Of a stretch of 64,000 nt of DNA, positions 34,026 to 44,627 are shown one piece after another (within the stretch, counting starts at the first letter, position 1; each line of letters opens with the position of its first letter). Origin of the DNA: DASTPP01 sp035762175 (lineage in GTDB: Bacteria; Myxococcota_A; Polyangia; Polyangiales; Polyangiaceae); the NCBI GenBank assembly GCA_035762175.1, contig DASTPP010000313.1:1-64000 (forward strand). The letters are read 5' to 3'. A program made the translations under genes and the position numbers. Under the pieces are notes generated by a model. The model ran no database searches. It saw only the letters and a program-made list of their open reading frames with translations, and had not been told where the DNA came from.

Positions 34026-34955
34026 TCAAGGGGCGGTGAGCGCGGTGAGAATCTCGCGCCAGTGCGAGAAGAGCGAAAAGTGCCCCCCCCGCGGCAAGAA
34101 ATGCGGCACCGCGCGGCGCAGGCGCGCCTGTAGAAAGCGGCCCATCTGCGGCGGCGCGATGCTATCGCCGTCCCAGTACCAGAGGTGCGTCTCGGCCTCG
34201 ATCGCCTCGAGCCGAAAGCCCCAGGGCCGCGCCAAGAGGTGCGCCTCGCGCCGGACGCCCTGCACGCCCTGGCGCGTCGCCTCGGCGCGGTAGTTGAGCA
34301 CCTGCGCCTGCACGGCGGGGTCGCGCAAGACGGCGCGGTCGTCGGGCGAGGCGTGCGCCAAGAACGCCGCGAGGGCGCGGTAGGGGCGCGCGCGCACCTC
34401 GGCGTCGTGCCAGGCGAGCAGCGGGTGCATCAGCCACTCGGGCAGCGCGGCCACCGCCCAGGCGCGGCGGAAGTCGGCGTTGATGCCGTCGAGCGCGCCC
34501 GGGCGGTCGAAGGGCGCGGCGCCGCTGACGATCGCCGCGCGCGTCAGGCGCGCGCCCAGGCGGTAGGCGCAGGCGGCGACGTAGGGGCCGCCGGCCGAGA
34601 CGCCGAAGACGGCGAAGCGGCCGACCGCGAGCGCGTCGGCGAGCTGCTCGACGTCGGCGGGCAGGTCGAGCAGCGTGCGGTTCGGCTGGTAGTCGGAGAA
34701 CCCGTAGCCCGGGCGGTCGGGGGTGATGAGGCGCACGCCGAGCGAGCGGGTGAGCGCGTCGTCGGGGTGGCGCATGTGGCGCGAGCCCGGGTTGCCGTGC
34801 AGAAAGACGACGGGCGCGCCCTGCGGGTCGCCCGCCTCGACGTAGGCGAGGCGCCGCCCGTCGCGCAGGCGCACGCTGCCCTCGCGCCAGAGCCGCGGCG
34901 CGGCGCCCCGCCGGCTCGGGGGGTCGGGCGGCGGGGCGCCGCTCCGGTCGCTCAC
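34026..34955 (-). CDS. Alpha/beta-hydrolase in a polyhydroxyalkanoate cluster
   Basis: 309 residues from a GTG overlapping the phaC stop as GTGA. The oxyanion motif is HGNPGSRHMR, the nucleophile elbow is FGVSAGGPYVA (Ser in GVSAG) and the catalytic His is in RGGHFSLF. PDRPGYGFSDYQPNRTLLDL is typical of small-molecule esterases and C-C hydrolases. Being last in the PHA cluster, it may act on PHA oligomers or a thioester; this is inferred from coupling. The 22-bp array lies just beyond its 3' end. Confidence 0.85.
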   Translation of the reverse strand: MSDRSGAPPPDPPSRRGAAPRLWREGSVRLRDGRRLAYVEAGDPQGAPVVFLHGNPGSRHMRHPDDALTRSLGVRLITPDRPGYGFSDYQPNRTLLDLPADVEQLADALAVGRFAVFGVSAGGPYVAACAYRLGARLTRAAIVSGAAPFDRPGALDGINADFRRAWAVAALPEWLMHPLLAWHDAEVRARPYRALAAFLAHASPDDRAVLRDPAVQAQVLNYRAEATRQGVQGVRREAHLLARPWGFRLEAIEAETHLWYWDGDSIAPPQMGRFLQARLRRAVPHFLPRGGHFSLFSHWREILTALTAP

Positions 34956-36061
34956 GACGCGCCCTCGCCCCAGGGCTCGGAGTGGGCGGCGATCCAGCGG
35001 GTGATGGCGGGCCAGACCTTCTGCGGCGCCCGGTTCGAGGCCGAGAGCCCGATGTGCCCGACGGGGAAGCGTAGCGTCGTCTTGTCGGTCGAGCCCACCA
35101 GCGCGTTCAGCGGCTCGCTCATCGGCGGCGGCGCGATCTGGTCGTGCTCGGCGATGACGTTGAGCAGGTCGGCGCGCACGCGCGCGAGGTCGACCCGCTG
35201 GTCGCCGACCTTCATCAGGCCGCGGCAGAGCAGGTTGTGCTGGTAGCAGTCTTTGATGTACTGCCGGTACACCTCGCCGGGGAAGGGGATGCCGTCGGCC
35301 CCCCAGCGCTCCATCGCGAGAAAGGTGACGACGAAGTCGCGCTCGCCGAGCCGGCGAAAGCACTCGAGCCAGCGGCTCACGCGCTGCATCGGCGCCTGCA
35401 TCAAGAAGCCCGTCTCGAGCATGCGCGTCGGCACGTTGCCGTAGGCGTCGACGAGCGTGTCGACGTCGAAGTGGCCCGGGTCCGTCCACAGAGTGAAGAT
35501 GCCCCCGTGCGCGAAGTCAACCGGCGTCGCCTGCGCGACGAAGTTCTTCACCCCCTCGGGGTAGAGCGACGCGTAGGCGAGCGAGAGCGTGCCGCCCATG
35601 CAGTAGCCGTACAGCGTGAGCGAGTCGCTGCCCGACGCCCGCAGCGCCCAGCGCGCCGCCGCCCGCACGACCCGGCCCAAGACCTCGGCCCAGCCGAGCC
35701 GCTGCTCGTCGGGGCCGGGCAGCCCCCAGTCGAGGGCGTAGACCTCGAAGCCCGCGTCGGTCAGGTGCTCGATGAAGCTGCGCCCGCGCAGGAAGTCGAG
35801 AATGTACCAGCGGTTGATCATCGAGTAGACGAAGAAGACCGGCGTCTTGTAGCGGCGGCGCGCCGGCGCGTAGCGCAAGAGGCGCGCCGAGCCCTGCGTG
35901 TGCACCACCCGGTGCGGCGTCGGGCTCACCGGCGGCAGGCGCACGCCGGCGGCGCGCTCGACCAGGGGCCCGAGGTACGGGTAGGGGTTGAGCGGCCGCT
36001 CGTGCAGCAGGCGCGCGAGCTCGCGCACGAGCGTGCCGGGGGGCGGTGCGTCGGCGGTCAT
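34952..36061 (-). CDS. phaC: Poly(3-hydroxyalkanoate) synthase, class III-like PhaC
   Basis: 369 residues, close to the length of class III PhaC subunits that work with PhaE. The lipase-like box is YGYCMGG with Cys154 as nucleophile. The catalytic Asp307 is in IAEHDQIAPP and His336 in VGHIGLS. FVYSMINRWYILDFLRGRSF and TPVDFAHGGIFTLWTD are diagnostic. The enzyme polymerises hydroxyacyl-CoA into storage granules. The ATG at 36061 lies 26 bp after the phasin/PhaE-like gene stop. Confidence 0.92.
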   Translation of the reverse strand: MTADAPPPGTLVRELARLLHERPLNPYPYLGPLVERAAGVRLPPVSPTPHRVVHTQGSARLLRYAPARRRYKTPVFFVYSMINRWYILDFLRGRSFIEHLTDAGFEVYALDWGLPGPDEQRLGWAEVLGRVVRAAARWALRASGSDSLTLYGYCMGGTLSLAYASLYPEGVKNFVAQATPVDFAHGGIFTLWTDPGHFDVDTLVDAYGNVPTRMLETGFLMQAPMQRVSRWLECFRRLGERDFVVTFLAMERWGADGIPFPGEVYRQYIKDCYQHNLLCRGLMKVGDQRVDLARVRADLLNVIAEHDQIAPPPMSEPLNALVGSTDKTTLRFPVGHIGLSASNRAPQKVWPAITRWIAAHSEPWGEGAS

Positions 36062-36087
36062 GGTCGCGGCTGGCCTCGCGGGAGGGG

Positions 36088-36528
36088 TCAGGCCCGCGGC
36101 CGCGCGGGCTTGGGCGCGGACGCGTCGACGTCGGCGGCGGGCGCGGCGGCGGCGGCCCCGGGGCCCCGCCGCTCGAGCAGCTCGATCGCCACCTCGAGCT
36201 GCGAGCCGAGCACCCCCACCTGCTCTTCGAGGTGGCGAATGTGCTCTTTGAGCTCGCCCATCTCCGACGAGGTCGGCAGGCGCAGCGCCCGCAGCGCCCC
36301 CTCGGCCAGCGAGCGCCGGCGCACCCGCAGGCCCGAGCGCTGCCGCAGCACCTCGCCGTTGAACTTCAGCCACGAGGGGCTGTGGTTGAGCGTCTCGGTC
36401 GCCTTCGTCAGCGTCGTCTCGGCCCGGGCGAACATGCGCCCCGCCCGCGTGTCCTTGTCGGCCAGGTGCCCGACGCGCTGCAGCACGCGGGCCAGAAGGG
36501 GAGAAGGCGGCCGAGAGTCGTCATTCAT
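36088..36528 (-). CDS. Phasin/PhaE-like granule protein
   Basis: 146 residues, helical. LRLPTSSEMGELKEHIRHLE resembles the LP(T)(x)S(E/D)(x)(x)EL-coil segment shared by PhaE and PhaM/phasin proteins. It is followed by a short coiled coil and a disordered Ala/Pro tail. It is the first gene of the cluster and probably provides either the PhaE partner of the synthase or a granule surface protein. At 146 residues it is shorter than classical PhaE (about 350). Confidence 0.65.
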   Translation of the reverse strand: MNDDSRPPSPLLARVLQRVGHLADKDTRAGRMFARAETTLTKATETLNHSPSWLKFNGEVLRQRSGLRVRRRSLAEGALRALRLPTSSEMGELKEHIRHLEEQVGVLGSQLEVAIELLERRGPGAAAAAPAADVDASAPKPARPRA

Positions 36529-36636
36529 GCGGACATTCTACCCCAGACGGGTGCCGCGGGACGTCGCCTCGGCCCCCCCGACCGCTCTTCTGCGTCGTGA
36601 GGGGGGATTCATGTCTCCCCGAACCGCATCGCTTGG

Positions 36637-36896
36637 CCCCCGACTGAAGTCGGGGGCAGCGAACGCGCGCGGAGACGGCGCTTCAAGCCCTGCCGGAGGC
36701 AGGGCTCCCGCGGAGCGAGCCGCTTCGCTCGCTCGCCCGGGCGTCGCGTCCGCGCGCAGCGTTCGCTGGCTCGCCCGGCAAGCCCAAAGCCCGCGGGAGC
36801 CCGGCCCCCGGCGAGGGGGCGGGCTTTGCTCGCCGAATCGGTGCCGACGCCGCGCGGCACGAGGGGGCGAACGCTGCCCCCGAGTTCACTCGGGGG
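36637..36896. repeat. Four-hairpin inverted-repeat element, copy A
   Basis: The ends are near-palindromic hairpins, CCCCCGACTGAAGTCGGGGG (36637-36656) and CCCCCGAGTTCACTCGGGGG (36877-36896), each continued inward by GCAGCG. Two inner hairpins follow, GCCCTGCC/GGCAGGGC and a CCCCC/GGGGG stem inside AGCCCG/CGGGCT. Long tracts are identical to copy B at 42094. It ends 5 bp before the stop of the giant membrane-protein gene. Confidence 0.9.
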
Positions 36897-36901
36897 TTGC
36901 G

Positions 36902-39900
36902 TCAGCTCGACCGGGACCCCTTGCCGCCGCCGCCGACGGGGGTCTCGTCGGGCAGCACCTCGGGGGCGCTCAGAAAGCCCGGCAAGGTCACCGGCCCGGT
37001 CGCCACGCGGCCCTCCATCGACTGCGAGATCTGCAGCGAGGCGTCGGCCGAAGGCGCTTCGGGCGGGGGCAGCGCGGGCACGGCCGGGGGCGGCGCGATC
37101 TCCCTCGGGGATACGACGGTTCTCTCGTCGAGGGCGCGCGAAAGCGTCGGCTCGCTCGGGGGCCCGTAGCCGACGACCGAGGGCCTGCGCAGGCCGCTCG
37201 ACGAGCTCGGCGGGCCGATCGGCCGGCTCACCGGCTCGGGCGGCTCGCTCGGCCGCAGCGCCCACTCGTGGTTGGTCGAAGCGCTCGGCATCGTGGTCTT
37301 CAGGGCCGACCTCGGCTCGGAGGGTGGCCCGCCCGCCGGCCACGCCGCCGTGCTCCGCAGGGGCGTGTCGCGCGACGAGGTCGGCGCGCCCACCGACGCC
37401 GGCGACGAGGAGGGCGGCGGCGTCATGAAGCCCGCGGGCCCCGGCGGCGAGGAGGGCGGCGGCGCGGTGATGCCCATCGGCCTCCGCGGTGAGGAAGAAG
37501 GCGGCGCGGCGAGGCCCGTCGAGCCCGGCGACGAAGGCGGCGCGGCGAGGCCCACCGGCCCCGGCGACGCGCCCGGCGCGAAGCCCACCGGCCCCGGCGG
37601 CGCGCCCGGCGAGAAGCCCATCGGCCCCGGCGGCGGGCCCATCGGCCCCGTCGGCGCGCCCGGCGAGAAGCCCACCGGCCCCGGCGGCGCGCCCGGCGGC
37701 GGGCCCATCGGCCCCGTCGGCTCGGTCGGCCCCGTCGGCCCCATGGGGGCGGGCGGCGGGGGCGGCGGGGCCTTGCGCGGGACCTTGCGCCAGAGCCCCT
37801 CGGTGGTGAAGGCCTCCCAGCCCCAGCGCAGCCAGCGCAAGAGGGCGAGCGCGACCCAGAGCGCCCAGGCGAGCATGGCGACGCGGTAGACGAGCATCGG
37901 CACGCTCACGACCCACGCGCCCGGCGGCACGGGGCCCGCGCGGTCGGAGTACCAGCGCAGGAAGCCGTAGTGGCTGCCGTTGCCCTCGATCTGCATCTCG
38001 GGCGCGCCGAGCAACCCCTGGCGGATGGCGTAGGCGAGCAGGCCGAGGGCGACGAGCGTCCAGGCGACGAGCAGCGCCTGGCGGGCGTTGAAGGCGCCGG
38101 CGGGCAGCTCGGGGTCTTTGCGGCGCCAGCCGAGCAGCAGCAGCCAGCCGACGACGAAGGCGGCGGTGTACACGCTCGTCTGCGAGAGGCCGATGCCGAG
38201 CAGGGCCCAGTGGTGCGCGCGCAGCGGGGCCCAGGGGACGCGGCCGAGCGCGAAGGCCACGACGGCGAGCACGACGAGCATGCTCCAGAAGAGGACGACG
38301 GGGCCGACCGGCGGCCCGCCGACGAAGAGGACCCAGCGGCCCTCGAGGCCGCGGACCTGCACCTCGGCGTTGACGCTGGGCACGCCGAGGTCGACCTGCG
38401 GGGTGCGGTAGACGAGGTCGGCGCCCGCGGGCTCGCGGAAGCTGACGACGACGCGCTGCGAGCCCGGCACGACGGGCAGCGTGACCTTGCGCCCCTCGCT
38501 GCGGGCGGGCAGGGCGGCGCCGTTGATGGTGACGGCGTTGAGGCGCGCGCCCTCGGGCAGGGTGAGCACGTGCTCGGTGCCGCGGCTCGAGCGCACCGTG
38601 AGCGCCAATTCGGACTCGGTCTGGCGCGCCCCGGGCCGCACGTCGAGCGTGCTCTTGTCGACGGTGAGGGTCTGGCCAGGCACGCCCTCGGGCCGCGAGA
38701 TCTCGAGCACGGCCGACTCGCCCGGCCAGGGGCGCAGCTCGGAGAGCGCGCCGCCCTCGCCGCGCACCGGCGGCAGGCCCTTGAACGAGGCGTGCCAGAT
38801 GGGGCTGACGTCGACGCGCCAGACCTCGATGATGCTCGGGCTCGCGGGCGCCTCGAGCCTTAGCGGCGACCTCTGCTCGAGCACCGAGCGCCAGGCGGTC
38901 TCGCGCACCTGGGGCCCGAGGTTGACGAGCACCTTGCCGCCCGCGACGTAGGCGTCGCTCGTCACCGACTCGGCCGGCAGGAGGGGCACCTCGATGACGA
39001 TGGCGTCGCCCGGGGGCGAGACGCGCACGACCTTGGTCTCGACCTGCCAGTTGAGGCCGATCTGCAGTGTGCGCTCGACGCGCACGAAGGGCGGCAGCGC
39101 CCCCGCCCCGAGGGCCGGCGGCTGCCCGCCGCCGCCCGGCTCGCCCGCCGAGCGCAGGCGCGAGAGCTGCAGATCGTCGTCGGCGAGCCCGTCTTCGTGC
39201 ACGCCCCCGAGCGCCCAGCCCTCGAGGCGCGACTCGACGCGGCGGGGCTTGAGCGGCAGCGACAGGGGCACCGAGTCGCGCTCGCCGACCGAGCCCTCGA
39301 GCACGATCTGGTGGCTGCCCGGCGCGACGCCGAGCCAGAGCTTGCCCTCGCGCCGCACGAGCGCGGCCGCGTCCTTGCCGTCGACGGTGACGAGCGTCGG
39401 CGTCCACTGCGACGAGGCCGGCAGCGGCACCGCCGTCGGCGCCGCCGCGTCGACCTGCAGGCGCAGGCGCAGGGCGCCGCGCGAGGCCTCGATGAGCAGC
39501 CGCGGGCTCGAGGCGCAGTTGGGCAGGCACGAGGCGGGCTCGGACAGGCGCTTCTTCAGCTCGTCGAGCAGCTCTTTGTCGGGCAGCGCCTGGGCCGAGG
39601 CCGCGCGCGGCGCCGCCACGCAGGCGAGCACGAGGCCCGCGGCCGCCGCGCCCCCGCGGGCGAAGGGCCAGAGCCGCCGGGGCGAGCGCCCACCGAAGGG
39701 GGGCAGGAGCTTCAGCACCAGCAAGACCAAGAGCCCCGCGCGCACGAAGGCGAGCAGGCGGTTCTCGAGCGGCGAGGTGAGGTAGAGCCTGATCTGCTGC
39801 TGGCGCTCGACCGGCCCGCTCCAGCGCAGGTTGACCGAGTGCCAGGCCCAGGTGGGCAGGCCCGGGCCCGTCTGCACCATGGCGTTCGGGTCGTAGGCCG

Positions 39901-41974
39901 ACATGTTGTATTGCCGCTCTTTGACCCGCTCGTCGCTCAGGTAGCCCTGGCGGTCGCCCTTCAGGCCGAACTTCTTGCCGCCCAGCAGGCTGGTCGAGGT
40001 CGGCGCGGGCGCGGCGGGCGCCATGGTGCCCTCTTCGCCCTTGGCGCGCGTGCCCGTGCCGCCCTCTTTGTCGTCCCGGGCCCATGGCTCGCCGGCCTGG
40101 TCGACGTCAGTCTCGGCAGACTTCTCGACCTGCGCCGCCACGGTCACGTCGCCGTCGGGCGAGCGGGTGGGTGCGTCGCCGACGGAGCCCGAGTCGAAGC
40201 GCCCGTGCTCGCCCAGCACGGGGAACATGCCGTGCCGCACGTGCTCGATGAGGAAGGGCAGGGCGACGAGCACGAGCCCGAGGGCGGCGGCGCCGCGCAG
40301 GTAGCGCAGGCCGCGCTGCACGTGGCCCGGGGGCAGGACGCGCACGAGCGCCTCGGCCGCCAGCAGCGCGAGCCAGGCCCAGCGCGGCGCACCCGCCTCG
40401 GGGAAGGTGAGCCCGAGCAGGGCGGCCGCGGCGACGCCCCAGCGCGGGCCGTAGAGGCGGCCGACGGCGAGCGAGGTGATGACGACCAAGAAGAGCTCGA
40501 GCAGCGTCCAGTGCCGGACCCAGGTGGGCGAGGCGTCGTCGACGCCCGAGGCGTGCAAGAGGCGCCAGCCGGGGGGCAGGTAGAGCGTGCCCGCGACCTG
40601 CGACATGTCTTGCGCCCACCCGACGGCCGGCACGCGCGAGGCGTGGCCGGCGATGCGCCCGTCGGCCGAGAGCTTGAGCGGGCCGCGGCGCAGCTCGACG
40701 CCGGTGGTGCTCGGGTCGTCGAGGCGGGTGATGAACCGGTCTTTGCCCCGCCCGCCCCCGGACTCTTGCACCGAGACGCGCCCGAGCGTCACGGGCGGCG
40801 TCATCTCGAGGCGCCGGTCGCGCTCGAGCGTGCCCGAGACCTCGTCGGTGAAGGTGTAGCCGCCGCCGTCGAAGTCGAGCCAGAGCTTTCGGCGCAGGGC
40901 GAGCTGGTCGGGCGGCGGGTCGGCGTCGCCGCGGCGGCGCTCGACCAGGCGCATCGCCTCGCCGACCCGCACGCGGTAGGCGGGCAGGCGCTTCCATTCG
41001 TCGGGCAGGCTGGTCTGCTGCGGGTCGACCGCCGGCACGCCCTCGACGGTGACCTGGCGCAGCTCGGGGTGCGCGGTGAAGACCCAGACCTCTTCGCCCT
41101 CGCGCCAGGGCCCCTGCGGGTCGGGGCGGGGCAGCGAGGCGACGGGGCCCGCGCTCCGCGCGGTCAGCGTGAGGACGTAGTCGCCGGGCCGCAACTGCAC
41201 CCGCAGGCGCCCGTCGGCCTCGACGCGCGCGGGCAGCGGCGACTCGAGCGAGAGGGGCAGAAAGCCCTCGGGCAGCGCCCGCCCGAGCAGCACCTCGCGG
41301 CCCTTGCCCGAGACGTTGAGCGCGATGCGCGTCGCCAAGAGGGCGGGCACCCCGTCGATGACGTGCCGGTGCACGAGCAGCTCGAGCCGCTCGCCCTCCT
41401 CGCGCGTGTCGCCGCGCTGCAGGTAGACGACGCCGCCCTCGAGGTGCGGCTCGCGCACCGGCGCGCCCGCGAGCGTGAGCGAGAGCAGCCCCGTCGCCGG
41501 CGGCACCTTCAGCGACTCGGGCGCCGAGTCCCACAAGAATTCGCCCGTCACCTGGTGGTCGCCCGCCGCGAGCTCGACGCTCGGCGCCCCGCCCTGCAGC
41601 GTCACCACCGCGCGCCGCCCGTCGACCAGGACGTTCTGCGGCCAGCGCTTCTCGTCGCCGGGCAGCGGCACCCAGGCGCGCGCGTCGAGGCGCCAGCCCT
41701 GCCGGAAGCGCCCCCCCTTCGGCCCGACGTCGAGCAAAAGGCGCGAGGGCCAGGTGCAATTGCGGCTGTCGGCCTGCCCGTAATAGGTCGGACAGCGCGT
41801 CGCCTCGTCGTCGCCGCCGAGCACCCAGGGCACCCACGGCCGCAAAACCTCGGGGACGCCGGCCGCCGGGGCCGGGGCCGGGCCCCCCTTGGGGGGCGCC
41901 GCGAGCGCGGCCGCGGGGGCGAAGAGCAACGCGAAGGCCAGCACGAGCCGGCAGAGGGCGGGCAGGGGGCGCAT
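36902..41974 (-). CDS. Giant secreted/membrane protein with collagen-like tail, unknown
   Basis: 1690 residues. The ATG at 41974 follows an AGG-containing run and begins a signal peptide (ALCRLVLAFALLFAPAAALA). Residues 40-520 are beta-rich and secreted (PVTLGRVSVQESGGGRGKDR). A cluster of membrane helices follows, with LELFLVVITSLAVGRL first, then a polar stretch, a further helix and a second signal-like segment (GLVLACVAAPRAASAQA). Next comes a second beta-rich region and five or six more helices, such as FWSMLVVLAVVAFALGRV. The last 330 residues are Pro/Gly/Ser-rich, with Gly-Pro-x-Gly repeats such as GPTGPTEPTGPMGPPPGAPP. No family was recognised. It may be an envelope machine or anchor. 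Confidence 0.75.
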   Translation of the reverse strand: MRPLPALCRLVLAFALLFAPAAALAAPPKGGPAPAPAAGVPEVLRPWVPWVLGGDDEATRCPTYYGQADSRNCTWPSRLLLDVGPKGGRFRQGWRLDARAWVPLPGDEKRWPQNVLVDGRRAVVTLQGGAPSVELAAGDHQVTGEFLWDSAPESLKVPPATGLLSLTLAGAPVREPHLEGGVVYLQRGDTREEGERLELLVHRHVIDGVPALLATRIALNVSGKGREVLLGRALPEGFLPLSLESPLPARVEADGRLRVQLRPGDYVLTLTARSAGPVASLPRPDPQGPWREGEEVWVFTAHPELRQVTVEGVPAVDPQQTSLPDEWKRLPAYRVRVGEAMRLVERRRGDADPPPDQLALRRKLWLDFDGGGYTFTDEVSGTLERDRRLEMTPPVTLGRVSVQESGGGRGKDRFITRLDDPSTTGVELRRGPLKLSADGRIAGHASRVPAVGWAQDMSQVAGTLYLPPGWRLLHASGVDDASPTWVRHWTLLELFLVVITSLAVGRLYGPRWGVAAAALLGLTFPEAGAPRWAWLALLAAEALVRVLPPGHVQRGLRYLRGAAALGLVLVALPFLIEHVRHGMFPVLGEHGRFDSGSVGDAPTRSPDGDVTVAAQVEKSAETDVDQAGEPWARDDKEGGTGTRAKGEEGTMAPAAPAPTSTSLLGGKKFGLKGDRQGYLSDERVKERQYNMSAYDPNAMVQTGPGLPTWAWHSVNLRWSGPVERQQQIRLYLTSPLENRLLAFVRAGLLVLLVLKLLPPFGGRSPRRLWPFARGGAAAAGLVLACVAAPRAASAQALPDKELLDELKKRLSEPASCLPNCASSPRLLIEASRGALRLRLQVDAAAPTAVPLPASSQWTPTLVTVDGKDAAALVRREGKLWLGVAPGSHQIVLEGSVGERDSVPLSLPLKPRRVESRLEGWALGGVHEDGLADDDLQLSRLRSAGEPGGGGQPPALGAGALPPFVRVERTLQIGLNWQVETKVVRVSPPGDAIVIEVPLLPAESVTSDAYVAGGKVLVNLGPQVRETAWRSVLEQRSPLRLEAPASPSIIEVWRVDVSPIWHASFKGLPPVRGEGGALSELRPWPGESAVLEISRPEGVPGQTLTVDKSTLDVRPGARQTESELALTVRSSRGTEHVLTLPEGARLNAVTINGAALPARSEGRKVTLPVVPGSQRVVVSFREPAGADLVYRTPQVDLGVPSVNAEVQVRGLEGRWVLFVGGPPVGPVVLFWSMLVVLAVVAFALGRVPWAPLRAHHWALLGIGLSQTSVYTAAFVVGWLLLLGWRRKDPELPAGAFNARQALLVAWTLVALGLLAYAIRQGLLGAPEMQIEGNGSHYGFLRWYSDRAGPVPPGAWVVSVPMLVYRVAMLAWALWVALALLRWLRWGWEAFTTEGLWRKVPRKAPPPPPPAPMGPTGPTEPTGPMGPPPGAPPGPVGFSPGAPTGPMGPPPGPMGFSPGAPPGPVGFAPGASPGPVGLAAPPSSPGSTGLAAPPSSSPRRPMGITAPPPSSPPGPAGFMTPPPSSSPASVGAPTSSRDTPLRSTAAWPAGGPPSEPRSALKTTMPSASTNHEWALRPSEPPEPVSRPIGPPSSSSGLRRPSVVGYGPPSEPTLSRALDERTVVSPREIAPPPAVPALPPPEAPSADASLQISQSMEGRVATGPVTLPGFLSAPEVLPDETPVGGGGKGSRSS

Positions 41975-42093
41975 GAGAGAACCTCGCTGGGTACGGCTCA
42001 GCACGAGAAAGGGTCTCGATTGCCCCAGCATACAGCCCCCGCGCCGCCGCCCGAGGGGCGGAAGAACGGCCCGCCCCGGAAGCCCGGACGGAA

Positions 42094-42370
42094 GAGGGTG
42101 CTTCGAAGCGCCAGCCCGGCCGCCCCCGAGGGAACGCGGGGGCAGCGTTCGCCCGCGGAAACGGCGTGCAAAGCCCTGCCGGAGGCAGGGCTCTCGCGCC
42201 GCGCGTCGCTTCGCGCGCTCGCCCGGCAGGCGGTGCCCGCGGGAGCCCGGCCCCCGGCGAGGGGGCGGGCTTTGCGCTCCGAATCGGCCCGCTACCGCGC
42301 GGCACGAGGGGGCGTTCGCTGCCCCCGCGTTCCCTCGGGGGCGGCCGGGCCGGCGCTTCGAAGCACCCTC
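42094..42370. repeat. Four-hairpin inverted-repeat element, copy B with 54-bp TIRs
   Basis: Terminal inverted repeats of 54 bp (42094-42147 and 42317-42370) differ at one position. Each includes the hairpin CCCCCGAGGGAACGCGGGGG or its complement. The inner hairpins are as in copy A, with long identical tracts (for example GGAGCCCGGCCCCCGGCGAG). It lies between the groEL stop and the start of the giant gene, both on the minus strand. Confidence 0.92.
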
Positions 42371-42405
42371 GTCAGTGCGGGGCTCTCAAGGCTACAAACG
42401 CCGAA

Positions 42406-42435
42406 CCGGCCGCCCCCCGAGAGGGGAGCGGCCGG
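42406..42435 (-). terminator. Probable groEL terminator hairpin
   Basis: Read on the minus strand, a CCGGCCG/CGGCCGG stem is extended by a G/C-rich stem with one mismatch and a short loop. It is followed by GGTTCGGCGTTTGTAG, which is relatively T-rich. It begins 43 bp after the groEL stop. Confidence 0.6.
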
Positions 42436-42477
42436 CGCGGATCTGCTTCAGCGGGTAACCGAAGGGGAGGGGTCGGC

Positions 42478-44100
<1,623 letters not shown>

Positions 44101-44108
44101 GGTGTTCT

Positions 44109-44444
44109 CTACCGTGCGCGAAAGGTTGAGGGCTCGGGGGGGCCTAACTTGTTCGACTGCTCGATGACGCCCAGGATGTCGTCTTCGCGCAGGATGAGGT
44201 GCTCTTCGCCGTCGATCTTGACCTCGGTGCCGCTGTACTTGCCGAAGAGCACCCGGTCGCCCGCCTTGACGTCGAGCTTGCGCACCGTACCGTCTTCGAG
44301 GACCTTGCCGTTGCCGACGGCGATGACCTCGCCCTCGATGGGCTTCTCTTTCGCCGTATCGGGAATGATGATGCCACCCTTCGTCTTCTCTTCTTCTTTG
44401 ACTCGCTTGACGATGACGCGGTCTTGAAGCGGGCGAATGGCCAT
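44109..44444 (-). CDS. groS: Co-chaperonin GroES (10 kDa)
   Basis: 111 residues starting MAIRPLQDRVIVKRVKEEEK, with a mobile loop region (KTKGGIIIPDTAKEKP). GKYSGTEVKIDGEEHLILRE is conserved. The last 15 residues (SNKLGPPEPSTFRAR) extend beyond the usual end of GroES near IEQ. An AGAGGAG Shine-Dalgarno precedes the ATG. It is the first gene of the groE operon. Confidence 0.96.
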   Translation of the reverse strand: MAIRPLQDRVIVKRVKEEEKTKGGIIIPDTAKEKPIEGEVIAVGNGKVLEDGTVRKLDVKAGDRVLFGKYSGTEVKIDGEEHLILREDDILGVIEQSNKLGPPEPSTFRAR

Positions 44445-44561
44445 GGTTCGAGCTCCTCTTTCTCTCTGGCTAGACTCAGGCCCGAGGGCGGGGGCACGCC
44501 GGCCCAGACCCCCCCGCACGGCAGCGGAGGAGACCCTCGAGAACCTCGCTTGGTCGTTTTG

Positions 44562-44588
44562 TTGGCACTCGTCGGTGATGAGTGCCAG
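44562..44588. promoter_or_regulatory. CIRCE operator (HrcA site) of groE
   Basis: TTGGCACTC at 44562-44570, nine bases, then GAGTGCCAG at 44580-44588. This is the CIRCE architecture (TTAGCACTC-N9-GAGTGCTAA), with a conservative A-to-G and matching T-to-C change in the arms and a final mismatch. It lies between the promoter and the groES ATG, so HrcA binding would block early elongation or initiation. Confidence 0.85.
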
Positions 44589-44599
44589 CAAGCGCGCCG

Positions 44600-44627
44600 A
44601 ACTTAGCGCGCCGCCCTAGCCTGTCAA
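44600..44627 (-). promoter_or_regulatory. Sigma-70-type promoter of the groE operon
   Basis: On the minus strand TTGACA (44627-44622) is followed after 16 bp by TAAGTT (44605-44600). Transcription would start about 44593, directly at the CIRCE operator. This is the best -35/-10 match I see in the window. Confidence 0.65.

Noticed and set aside
36609..40085. Long minus-strand open frame of 1158 codons
   Set aside because: It is a frame-shifted shadow of the giant membrane-protein gene with Arg/Ala-rich low-complexity translation.
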